Assembly (NCBI RefSeq): GCF_038502225.1 | Contig: NC_091378.1 | Location: 7,713,535 to 7,777,534, forward strand | Direction of reading: 5' to 3' | Source of the DNA: Cherax quadricarinatus | Lineage: Eukaryota; Arthropoda; Malacostraca; Decapoda; Parastacidae | DNA length: 64,000 nt | Shown: positions 54,976-64,000 of the stretch, piece after piece | Layout: each line of letters opens with the position of its first letter | Position numbering within the stretch: position 1 is the first letter of the stretch | Notes under the pieces: generated by a model | The model's input: the letters and a program-made list of their open reading frames with translations, nothing else | Databases searched by the model: none | What the model was told of the DNA's origin: nothing | Made by a program: the position numbers and the translations under genes

Positions 54976-55550
54976 AGCAAAAGAAAAAAAAAATGCGACA
55001 AATAACAATAACAATAACAATACAATAATAAAGCAAATGAAGAAGAATAAGAGGAAAAATTTATTGCTCAATTGCAAGTCAATAAGTATTTTGAGAAAGA
55101 GATAAAAACTTTATAATTCTGTTTATCGTAAAATTGAACAGTATTTTTTTCTTCGTCTCCTCCTTCATGAATTATTATTACTATTACTACTAATTAAATT
55201 ATAATTTGCTGTATCTTATGATCTCTTCAGTTATCGTAATTTGCAATATCCTTATGACGTAAATCTCCCAGTAATGTGCTATATTTGCATTAAAATAAAA
55301 TCCCCTTAACTATGAGTATTTAAGAGTTCACAGCAGCTGGTGAGCATCCATGATCCTGGCGCTCCGTGCCTGTCCCTGAACCCAGCTGTTGACTCAAGCT
55401 CTGATTAATTTTATGATCTGCTTGCTCTCTGTGTCATAGATTAATCGCAGGTGTAGCTCCATCTATTAATTGGCACTTGCAGTGAGTAATTTCTCTCACA
55501 AAACGATACTAAACGTTTTGTTGGGATGGAATAGAGAAACGCTGGGACGC

Positions 55551-55555
<5 letters not shown>
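54976..55555. other. no gene seen
   Basis: AT-rich spacer. Confidence 0.3.

Positions 55556-55556
<1 letters not shown>

Positions 55557-55630
<74 letters not shown>
55557..55630 (+). repeat. (TG)n microsatellite
   Basis: A pure TG run of about 73 bp. Confidence 0.95.
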
Positions 55631-55784
55631 TGTCTGTCTTTGTCTTGTTCTTTTGTGATTAGACACACAAAACTCCTTAGCCATTAATGTTTTACCCACG
55701 TAAAATCAACCTCAATTTCATTTTTATTTGGCATCATTTAGCCCATGTGGTTGCGCTCTACGTACTAAATATTTTCTTGTAGCA

Positions 55785-55825
55785 TATAACTGAGACCCGC
55801 GTCAGGAAACACTTGTCATTTACTT
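55785..55825 (-). repeat. scrap of the telomere-motif-tailed element
   Basis: 'gacccgcgtcaggaaacac' matches the hairpin part of 51491-51653 without the TTAGG run. Confidence 0.4.
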
Positions 55826-55959
55826 GATTGTCATTCATTAGGCGACTGACATTCGCGATTTTTCTTCATAAAGCAATTTCCTAAGTATCAACGTTAACTG
55901 CCAACATTTACTGTCTTCACTTGTCCCTGACCCGACTCAGTATCTCTACACTTCGGATG

Positions 55960-58720
55960 AGTAACATCTGTATTATGTCCACCTGGGACCAGTCCAACAC
56001 GTGAACACTGTCTCAACTCACCACCACAAGCGCATATGGTATAACGACTTGGCATTGAGAGTCAGAATTCCCTTTCAAGGGTATATTAAAATGACTAAGG
56101 AGACTATTGGAATTTTGAACAACGTAGTAAAACTGATCTCTTTAGATACACATGAATTAGAAATTAAGCAAAAATCGGTGTATCACACCAAGAAGAGCTT
56201 AAACTGCTCCTTAATCAAGAAACCTTGACTAAACTTGGGAAAAACCTTATACTCGCAAGAAACATCAATTGCTGAATGCACTATGCAGTACCTGTCACAA
56301 GATTTAACATTTAATTAACACATTCACACAGGAAGAGATTCTAGAAGGGATGAATGCTGCAAATGTTGAGTTGTAGGCAGTCTAAGTAGTTAAATTTGGA
56401 GGAGATAGTGGCAGAAATATGTAGAACAAAGTGACTACTGAAGGAATAAAGTCAACAATGTGCTTTTATACGGGTACTCTTGCCTAGTTAAAACATTTGA
56501 GACTCGCATAAGAACAATATGAAATCACACAATATCTTAAATGTTTTAAGTTTGGTTACGCTTCCAAAAATTTGTCCATTGTAACTGGTGTTTGTAGTAT
56601 CAGTGTAAAACCCATGTAGTTACAGGGATTATAACGACGAAGATAAGCAGAGGTGTGCACCCTGCTTGGCAGGGTATTCAACAACAGCCTTCGTTGCCCC
56701 AGAAGGGAAAGGATACACTGAGAAAAAGAAACAGATGAACGTAAAAGGAGAGATGAACATAAACTTTCAGAACTACAGGTCGCTCTCCGAGATCTAAAGT
56801 TTACCAGCAGCAGCATAAAAATCTATGAACCAGAGTAACAAAACACTGGTGAGATCAGTGTATAGGCACAAGTTCCAGATGACTCCTCACCAACTGAGTA
56901 TCAAACAAACATCATGCTAAATGAAAAGTCTTGGCCAAATTCGCTCACGAATATTCAAATTCTAGTTTCCTGTGCTGAGATAAAGTCGAAAGCCTTACTA
57001 GCATTAAGAGGAAAAATAGGAAGCGAAGACAAAAACATCTGCAATGAGAACAAGCAACTACCAATGTCATCCTCTTCATCATAAGATAAGAACTAATCGC
57101 AGACTAGATAAAAAAATCTAGATTAATAACCCCAGGGCAACGAAAGGTGATGTAGACGATACAACAAACATGGAAAAGTCCGCTATGTTAAGATGGAACA
57201 AAGTTTCTCAAGATTCCTTATCTTTAATAACAAGCCAGACATCAGTGTCTATCTTCCTACAAGAAAAATTACCACAAGCGGACGATACATAATAACTTTT
57301 CAGATCTCCTGGACACATAATCTGACGAAGAAGTAACGGATGCAGAAGAAATAGACCACAGTGGAATCAGAAGATTTTTAGGTTATTTCCACCAACGTAT
57401 TTAGTTTATTATGCTCCCTATATCCAACTTGCGGAGGGTAGTGCAATAATAAATATCTTTATTTCTACAAGTACATGTACAAGATATACAGGAATAGCTG
57501 ACATCAATGACATACTACTATGTAGAAAGCCCTTTGTTATGCAAAGCATTTAGGGCACATTAAGTCAATTATGTCCCAGGATGCGACCCACACCAGTCGA
57601 CTAACACCCAAGTACCCATTTTACTGATGGAGAACAAAGACAGTTGGTGTAAGGAAACACGCCCAGTGTTTCTACCCCTCTCCTGGAATCGAACCTGGAC
57701 CCTTGCCGTGTGAAGCGAGAGCTTCAGCCACCAGGCAACAGCATATAGCTACACAAGATGCCTAAGAACTAGGTCCCAAAAAGGGTTAACAGGGGCACAT
57801 CTGGATTTAAATGTACAGTTCACTTATCTGTTACAAACAAATTTTGGAAATTAGAAGAGTGATGTTTCGACTGAAGTCTCACAATTAACTGGACAACAGA
57901 GGAAGAACCATTGTCTAAATTATCTAAAAAAAAAGTCAGATCGGGCTTAATGTACATTAAATCCCTACATATAAACAAATGAATAAAATTTACTATTAGA
58001 GTACACCAAATAAGGCAGAAATACATACAAATTAAGCTATTAAAATAGGAAATACTATCAAGAAAATTAATGCTATTTATAAACAAATATATTTTGGAAA
58101 CAGAATTATTCAACCACAACCCAGACATAATTTTTCTTAACGAAACACAGGAGTGAACTCACAAGAAATACATAATGAAGTGGTCACAAATAGAAGTTGT
58201 GACCAATAGGTCGCATATGCATCCTGTTTTTTAGTGATGTGGGATCTGGCCGCATCTAAAGAATAATCCAATTACAAACCAACTCCTTTCTGAGTCTGTA
58301 TATTCATAGACCAAATATCAACATTCTAGGGATTAGCCCCCACCTGCGTTTATTTAGATAATCATTCTCTAATACTGCTAGCAAATCAGCCAACTAGCGC
58401 TATACACTAAAAAATAACCAACTTATTCGGGCAGATAAAAGAAGCCTCTATAAACTTCTGTAAAGACTATTGTTGGTATTACTAAAGCAATATCAACCCA
58501 CACGAGAAACAAAACTAATATATGAAGTACCAGTGAGAATGAACAATAGTCCCAACGACCGGGGCTCCCAAACTAACAGTCACTACGCACCCTCAATACA
58601 TAAATAATAACCCCACACACATCTCTATAGAAATCATACATAAGAAAACCTCGTTCACCAAGCTAACCAATATAGAAAGAAGTTAGGCGTTTTCTGGAAC
58701 ACTACATTCCTAGAATTATT
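55960..58720 (+). pseudogene. heavily decayed LINE (possible ORF1 and APE start)
   Basis: The clearest trace is at 58078-58155, where one frame reads NKYILETELFNHNPDIIFLNETQE and then stops. This is the wording of the N-terminal APE endonuclease of Jockey-type LINEs. The region before it has scattered short frames that may be ORF1. A SINE interrupts at 57545-57740. Confidence 0.4.
57545..57742 (-). mobile_element. SINE, tRNA-related head (same family as 33500)
   Basis: The inverse shows 'gcctggtggctgaagctctc' and B box 'ggttcgattccagg'. The body inverse has 'tgtttccttacacc', 'gggtgttagtcgactgg' and 'gggtcgcatcctgg'. Confidence 0.7.
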
Positions 58721-58724
58721 ATAA

Positions 58725-58815
58725 TCATAAGTGTGGTCTAAACCCATAAGGGTCGTACAGAAAATATGGAAAGGGAGGTAGAGGAACAGCGGGAAAAGCT
58801 GGCCTTCCCCCCCTC
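58725..58815 (+). repeat. SINE-like scrap (as at 10980)
   Basis: 'gtggtctaaacccataagggtcgta' then 'cccccc'. Short. Confidence 0.35.
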
Positions 58816-58828
58816 TCCATTCTTCTTC

Positions 58829-58890
58829 TTACATAAACCATACCACGGGCGGGGTTAGAACCCGCGATCAGAGAGTCTTAAAACTCCAGA
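58829..58890 (-). mobile_element. SINE-1 copy, truncated
   Basis: 'aaaccataccacgggcgggg', 'ttagaacccgcgatcag', 'ttaaaactccagaccg'. Confidence 0.65.
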
Positions 58891-59314
58891 CCGACCAGAA
58901 CTACATACCTAGAGAAAACAGTGTCATAAACAAAGGAGCAGCGTTAAGAACAGCAAAGACAGCTAACTCACAAAATAAAATCTCGTGTGACCTCGAAAGA
59001 AACACTATTTAAGCAAAACAAGAACCAACATGAATCAAAGGCTTCCACAACACAGTGTTGTGAGGTTAACACAACCAATCTCCAAGCTCAACCAACGGTG
59101 AAATTAAGCAATTTGACTAAAAACCATCCTCTTACGAGGTCCATCACGTTGCAGGAAATGAGAGGCATCATCAACAGGACTAAATATGAAAGCTCCAGAG
59201 CAGCAATAAAAGCAAAATAAATTAAATATCTTCCAGTGAATTGCCTGTGATCATTGATGAGCATATAAAATGCAATTCTTCATTACATTAACAGTGTACA
59301 ACACCGAGATGTTG

Positions 59315-59600
59315 ATGAATAAGACGTATATGCAGTACCTGGGTATCTTTATTATGAAGACGTTTCGCCCCTGATCAGCCTTAATGATCAGACTGATAAA
59401 GGCTAAGGGAGTAAGCATCTTTTATCAAGGCAAAGGGACTGACCTTTTTTTTTAAATCAAGGGTAAGGGACTGATTACCTCACATTCCACTATCTCCAAT
59501 ATTATCTCTGTAAAGAATCGATAAAGCCACTGATTTAGTAAAGCGTCTCCACAATAAAGATACCCAGGTGTAGCACGTGTGACTTACTCATCAATGCAAT
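59315..59600. mobile_element. degenerate inverted ribozyme-type ends
   Basis: Minus end: 'atgcagtacctgggtatctttattatgaagacgtttcgcc' with motif 59352-59392. Plus end: 'gataaagccactgatttagtaaagcgtctcc' then 'acaataaagatacccagg'. Both cores are damaged, so this is an old copy. Confidence 0.55.
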
Positions 59601-59874
59601 TCTTGCAACAAGTTCCCTCGCAGAAAGTTCAAGGTGGTTAAGCTTTTTAACTTGCATAAACCGCATAAAAAACGTTGTATTGCGAAAAATTGCAGACATA
59701 TTTCTCTCCTGGAAATAGCGAGTGAAATGTTTGAAAAAATTATATCAGAGTAAATCACTACTTGGAATATCCCTTCTTCTTTAACGAGAAGCAATTAATT
59801 CTGAACTCATTGGCCTCCACGTAACACGCATTAAATACTGTATATGCGATATCGTGATTAGCATCAGGAAGGTT

Positions 59875-60015
59875 GCGTTGCACTGCACAAATAACCCGCA
59901 CACAGGAGAACGAAACTTATCACGACGTTTCGTGTGACTAGTTAATGGTCCAAATCGGATCCAAACGTCATCAGCTGCATTCTCCAGTGTGCGGGTTATG
60001 TATTGTTCCAGTCAC
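59875..60015. mobile_element. family D inverted element
   Basis: The left arm 'cacaaataacccgcacac' and the right 'gtgtgcgggttatgtattg' enclose a damaged minus motif and a plus motif at 59932-59975 (GACTAGTTAA, GGTCC-AAATC-GGATC, CAAACGTC). Confidence 0.55.
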
Positions 60016-60500
60016 GGTAACGTGGTATTTGTATTCTTTCTGTACGTAGCACTGAGAATGCTGTCCGTCATCCAGGTGAAGAAGACATTATCACATGAAA
60101 TGCCGTGCGTGCATATCTCCAGTACTCTAACATTCTTAACATATCTGAAAGTTCACGACGACACTATCACCCATTTTGCAGATTATGTTATTCTATGTAG
60201 TTAAATCTAAACCTGTTGGTCGCGACCCACGTAGATGGAAGGAGATGATACAGAAAACAAAAGAGGAATTAAATGAACTGAGAAATGGGAAAAGAAATGA
60301 AGGATAACAACCAACCCAGTTAAAACCCAAATTAGCACAGTAGGCTGATTTTTGAGAACAGTTGGGGATGAAGGGGGAAATAGACAGACCACTAAATTCT
60401 TCAAAATACGCTACAAGCACTACTCTTCTAGCCAGACACAGCCTCAGCAAGATGTATTTGGGTTAGATCAATCTCATACCACATCAAACTCCACCTCCTC

Positions 60501-60749
60501 ATGGTACTGATCCGCTCCGTACGAAAGTGCCATTACACTCCATTAGGATTCGCACCGAAGACGAGCTTTCTAAAGCTCCAAGCAGTGCAAAACAATGCTC
60601 TGAGACTTATTGCGAACGTGTACCTCAGAGAAATTAAAGGTGGAGGATCCACACGGACTTTATTGTCAAAGTTAAAGATATATTTCCACATGATGCAATG
60701 TTTGCAGAGTGATGGGAGACATTCGGTTGTGCATGTAGAAAGCCGATAG
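60501..60749 (+). pseudogene. Jockey-type LINE RT C-terminal scrap
   Basis: PLGFAPKTSFLKLQAVQNNALRLIANVYLRE has the xKLQxxQNxxLRxI pattern that follows RT in Jockey-type LINEs. It may be the far end of the decayed LINE at 55960-58720, in the same orientation. Confidence 0.5.
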
Positions 60750-61152
60750 TTATGTTACTTAAAAAAAAAAACGATTTAGCTGGAAAAGAAAGACCCATTT
60801 GTCAACAATGTCATAATTATCTATTGGCCATGTATAAATGTAACAACCAGTATGATGGGTGGTAGATGTGTACCCTGTGACCCTTCATATTCCTATTTAC
60901 CTCACACCTCGATGCGAGTGGGCAGTTCGAAACTGGACCCAGTAGAAGCAGGACTTCGACTTGACAGACAAAGATATCACTACACAATAAAGAACCCCCA
61001 CAACAATAATGTCTCTCCTTCAAGTCCTCCACACTTCCCCATTTAATCCACAACACGTTCACGATAGAAACCCCTACCAACTAAAAAATACAGTAATCTT
61101 TCTGTGGAGCCCAAGGGCAATAATCATAGCAAAAAAATGGCAGGAGACATAT
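60750..61152. other. no gene seen
   Basis: AT-rich spacer. Confidence 0.3.
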
Positions 61153-62024
61153 TGTAAGGGAAAAGTTTATTAGATAGGAGTGGTGGAAGAATAAATGAAG
61201 GGTGGTGGTAGTTTGTTGGGCAGTCTGCTTGTTCAGTTAGGGTGAGTGCATAGTTCCCGCTATTCATCCCTTCCCCTTCCTTCTGCACCCGGTGAGAGGA
61301 GACGAGTGTCTCTCCGACCGGTGGTCAGTCACTTGACTTGCGGCTCCCATCAAATCTCCTTAATTGTCGGCTCGGGTCATCCGGCATAAGCGAAATAGAA
61401 TAGGCAGCATAGATCCTTCCTTCTCTGCCTACACTGGTACCCCTTCCACACGTAGCCGACCACCCAGTCAGCTACATACTCTTCAAACAGCCTTCACCCA
61501 GTTATAACCACCAGTGTTTCATGGTAGTTCATTACTGGTGACTTAACTGCATAAAAAGGGGTTGTGGTGGTCAGAGGACCACATTCAACCTCTCATCAAA
61601 AGAATCTCTACTCTTGTTGGGGACATTGTCTTCTGTGTCTACAGTCACGACCATCAGTAAGCCCCATCAACAACGGCTCGGCGTTCCAAACCACGATTCA
61701 GAACTACGTGCCCAGAACATCGGCACACTATTCTACATTACGTTGTGTATATATTAGCTTTGAATCACTAATTATTTATATATTTCATTTTTGCTTAAAG
61801 TAGGATTAATTTCACGTTTAAATGTTTTATACTCTTTACTGATTTTTATTATAATAAAATTGTTTATCTTATTATCTTACTGAATTTTCTGTTTTTTTAC
61901 TTCCATAAGGAGGAGCGCAGCTCTATCAGACTCTTTTTGAGGGTCTGATAGCGCAGCCCTATCTGACAGCGCAGCCCTATCAGACCCTCTTTGAGGGTCT
62001 GATAGGGCTGCGTGAACCTTCACA
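61153..62024 (+). mobile_element. solo LTR, same family as 4356-5241
   Basis: It opens TGTAAGGGAAAAGTTTATTAG and closes CCTTCACA. The U3 start, the 'attaattt'-like AT-rich segment before AATAAAA (61853) and the end match the gypsy LTR. The flanking 5-mers catat and cataa agree at four positions. No internal region lies on either side, so it is a recombined solo LTR. Confidence 0.75.
61970..62012. repeat. perfect 20-bp hairpin in LTR U5
   Basis: Stem cgcagccctatcagaccctc / gagggtctgatagggctgcg with a TTT loop. Partial copies of the arm precede it at 61920-61965. The 4356-5241 LTR lacks it. Confidence 0.85.
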
Positions 62025-62890
62025 CATAACCACAACTTCGAGTCCCCATCAGAAGTGTTTCTGGATAACCTACCTGATAGAGTCGGGACCCCAAATCCAG
62101 TTAAGTGCATTTCCATCATATTAAATACGATAAAAAAATTGTCTATGTGGATACATGCATCGTGTTGTTATATCAATTAATGTAAAATGTATCTGCGTAA
62201 CTAGCAGCAAAATAATCCCCACCAACCAAAAAATTCCCGGACCAGCAAAAATGGGAAAGCCTAAAAAACATTAACCAACGCTCATTCTCTTGAAGAACAA
62301 TACCCCATAGAGAATTGTAACTTAATTCTTTTTTCCTTGTCTTCCTCCAATTTCGCTATTTAATTTTCTCTCGGTATCTGCTCCTTTGAACATCATTACC
62401 AGTGATATGCTCCAGCGTATCTCTTGACATAACTTACTAACTGGAGAGAGTTTCGTCAAGATCACTCCTTTCCTTTCCTGTCATTTAACAGGGAGACTAA
62501 TTCCTCCCTGAAATCCGGTCACCATGACTCTCAGGCGTCTAGTTAGTAGAACTTTATAAACATCGTCTGACGAGTTTCAGAGACTGATTCAGCTCATATT
62601 TTTGCAGAATTTAACCAGGGTGGGTTCGAGGTTTTGGCTGTTGATGTACAGCTCCTGAATCTCACACGGATGTTGATCTACAATTCCTAGGCCTTTCGAG
62701 ATCATCAAGGCGCACATCTGAGGCTTTTTGTGTTCTTCCCCTCAAGAAAATGTTGATCTCCAGCTCAGTGGCCTCCAAGGAGGGTTCACTTATAGGTCGT
62801 AGGTCTCTCTGGAGAATTGAGCTGCAGTTCCTTTACCTAATGAGAGTTTTGAGGCACAGCTGCTAGGTCTTTTGTGTGTGATAATGGTTT
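62025..62890. other. no gene seen
   Basis: Loose similarity between 'gttgatgtacagctcctgaatctcacac' and neighbouring lines near 62640-62870 suggests an old, blurred tandem repeat. Confidence 0.3.
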
Positions 62891-63065
62891 AAAAACCGAC
62901 ACGTTGAAGATTGAGACACTTATGAAGCATATGGGAATCTTTATTGAAGAAACGTTTCGCCACACGGTGGCTTCATCAGTCCAATACAAAGCAGAAAGGT
63001 ATAAGGAGAAGAGGAGTTTGAGGTAATCAGTCCCTCAACCTGGAGTCTGTGTGTTCGACTAGGTC
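62890..63065 (-). mobile_element. ribozyme-type end, family A
   Basis: 'gacacttatgaagcatatgggaatctttatt', motif 62942-62985 (CTGATGA, A, GCCAC-CGT-GTGGC, GAAACGTTTCTTCAATA with TTGGA flank), then 'gaggtaatcagtccctcaacctgg'. Single-ended. It is closest to the 35937-36629 element. Confidence 0.65.
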
Positions 63066-63299
63066 TTTTGCCTGCACTGAGATGAGCTGTGGTTCAGTGA
63101 TACGGGGAACACATCCCTTCAGCCACCCAGAGAGTAACAGCTACGAAATAAGCATTAAACTAACCATTCTTGGGAGGTTCCTCGATGCCTGTGAATAGAT
63201 GTTAATCATAGGAATTCAAGCTACCTTTCCCTTCCTTAGATAACCGAGTATCCCTTTCTGAAAGTGCTCAGGTACTCCCTGCTGCTTAATAAGGGCTTC

Positions 63300-63600
63300 A
63301 GTGGCTGACCATCACAAGGGTGATCCCACAAGGATCAGTACTGGGACCGGTCCCAGTCCTGAATTACTAGAGGGAATTGTAAACACTGACCTCTTATTCC
63401 TTAGACGCTGTATTAATCTTACGATTTTCTTGTTTCTCCACGAATATATAACAATATTCACTAGTTAAAAATTCACTGACATTGCTAGCTCATGAGAATA
63501 CTGACGCCAAATTTTGTCCTGATCCCTCAGGTATTAAAGATTTAGACAGAAACTTCAATTTTTGACAAATACAATTCAATGCAGTTATTGACAATACAAT
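63300..63600 (+). pseudogene. decayed LINE RT fragment
   Basis: One frame gives RVIPQGSVLGPVPVLNY, matching the PQGSVLGP motif of CR1/Jockey-type RT. Further on, GIKDLDRNFNF fits the segment after the YADD motif. The catalytic Asp pair is not visible. Confidence 0.5.
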
Positions 63601-63828
63601 CTAATACAGTTATTGACAATACAGTTCAGACCAACTGGTATTTCGAAAATTTTTCACTTGGTAATTTTACTTCCAGGATTTCACGTTGTTCCAGGATAAT
63701 TTAATAACACTTTTGGTAGCAGTGTTCCACTGATCACTTTTTCTTTCCAGTGAAATCACGCGAATAATTCTACATGAACCCGCAACTTTTACGTAGATAA
63801 ACTGGTTGAATGTACCCGTGTATGGTTG

Positions 63829-63857
63829 TTTGTGTGTGTGTGTGTGTGTGTGTGTCT
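63829..63857 (+). repeat. (TG)n microsatellite
   Basis: A TG run followed by 'gtgtactcacctatatg', again like the CR1/L2-type LINE tail. Confidence 0.85.
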
Positions 63858-63925
63858 GTAAGTATCTGTGTGTACTCACCTATATGTTTGTGTCTGTGTA
63901 TCTGTGTGACTTTCTGTCTCTCTCA

Positions 63926-63926
63926 T

Positions 63927-63966
<40 letters not shown>
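63926..63966 (+). repeat. (CT)n microsatellite
   Basis: A CT run near the window end. Confidence 0.9.
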
Positions 63967-63967
<1 letters not shown>

Positions 63968-64000
63968 GCCATTCTTCCCTATCTTACAGAAGCAAGAAAC

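Overview
This 64 kb window is eukaryotic, intergenic and almost entirely made of transposable elements, their decayed remains and simple or tandem repeats. I found no convincing single-copy host gene. The likely source is an arthropod, and a decapod crustacean (crayfish, lobster or crab type) is my best guess. The reasons are interstitial TTAGG-type telomere motifs, very dense (AC)n/(TA)n microsatellites, Penelope-like elements (PLEs), RTE and CR1-like LINEs, and tRNA-derived SINEs whose look I associate with decapods. The species guess is inference.

Layout. 1-5.3 kb: small inverted ribozyme-bearing elements, an antisense decayed RTE LINE, and a broken Ty3/gypsy pol ending in a 3' LTR (4356-5241). 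5.9-7.8 kb: a PLE carrying RT-end and GIY-YIG endonuclease sequence, arranged as a large inverted duplication. 9-16 kb: microsatellites, a minisatellite, a short palindromic element, an antisense CR1-like LINE, and a ribozyme-ended element (12997-15845) with a nested CR1-like LINE. 16-22 kb: short tandem repeats, a telomere-motif-tailed short element, a 1.7 kb G-rich minisatellite, an antisense LINE end, and nine copies of an exact 70-bp repeat. 22-27 kb: a palindromic element with a 15-bp target duplication, then a near-intact RTE LINE (ORF of 968 residues). 28-32 kb: (TA)n tracts, an RLE-type retroelement end, a MITE and an RTE fragment. 33-46 kb: LINE 3' ends, SINEs, more palindromic ribozyme elements, and a nested inverted-repeat cluster holding a tRNA-Arg-like gene. 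47-49 kb: a 1.67 kb foldback element with about 0.6 kb arms. 49.7-51.2 kb: a second G-rich minisatellite. 51-55 kb: a telomere-motif-tailed element and a second long RTE copy with stop codons. 55-64 kb: decayed LINE debris, SINEs, ribozyme-type ends and a solo LTR matching the LTR at 4.4 kb.

The most interesting theme is a recurrent hammerhead-ribozyme-like motif. It has a CTGATGA-like box, a short hairpin, GAAAC, a GTH cleavage triplet and a closing stem I, and about 40 copies occur on both strands. Many copies sit in small (0.25-0.7 kb) palindromic elements with two outward-facing motifs, an internal TATA-like box and 12-15 bp target site duplications. One larger member carries PLE coding sequence, which links the short ones to Penelope-like retroelements. 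A separate trend is inverted head-to-head duplication affecting PLEs, CR1, SINEs and tRNA-like repeats alike.
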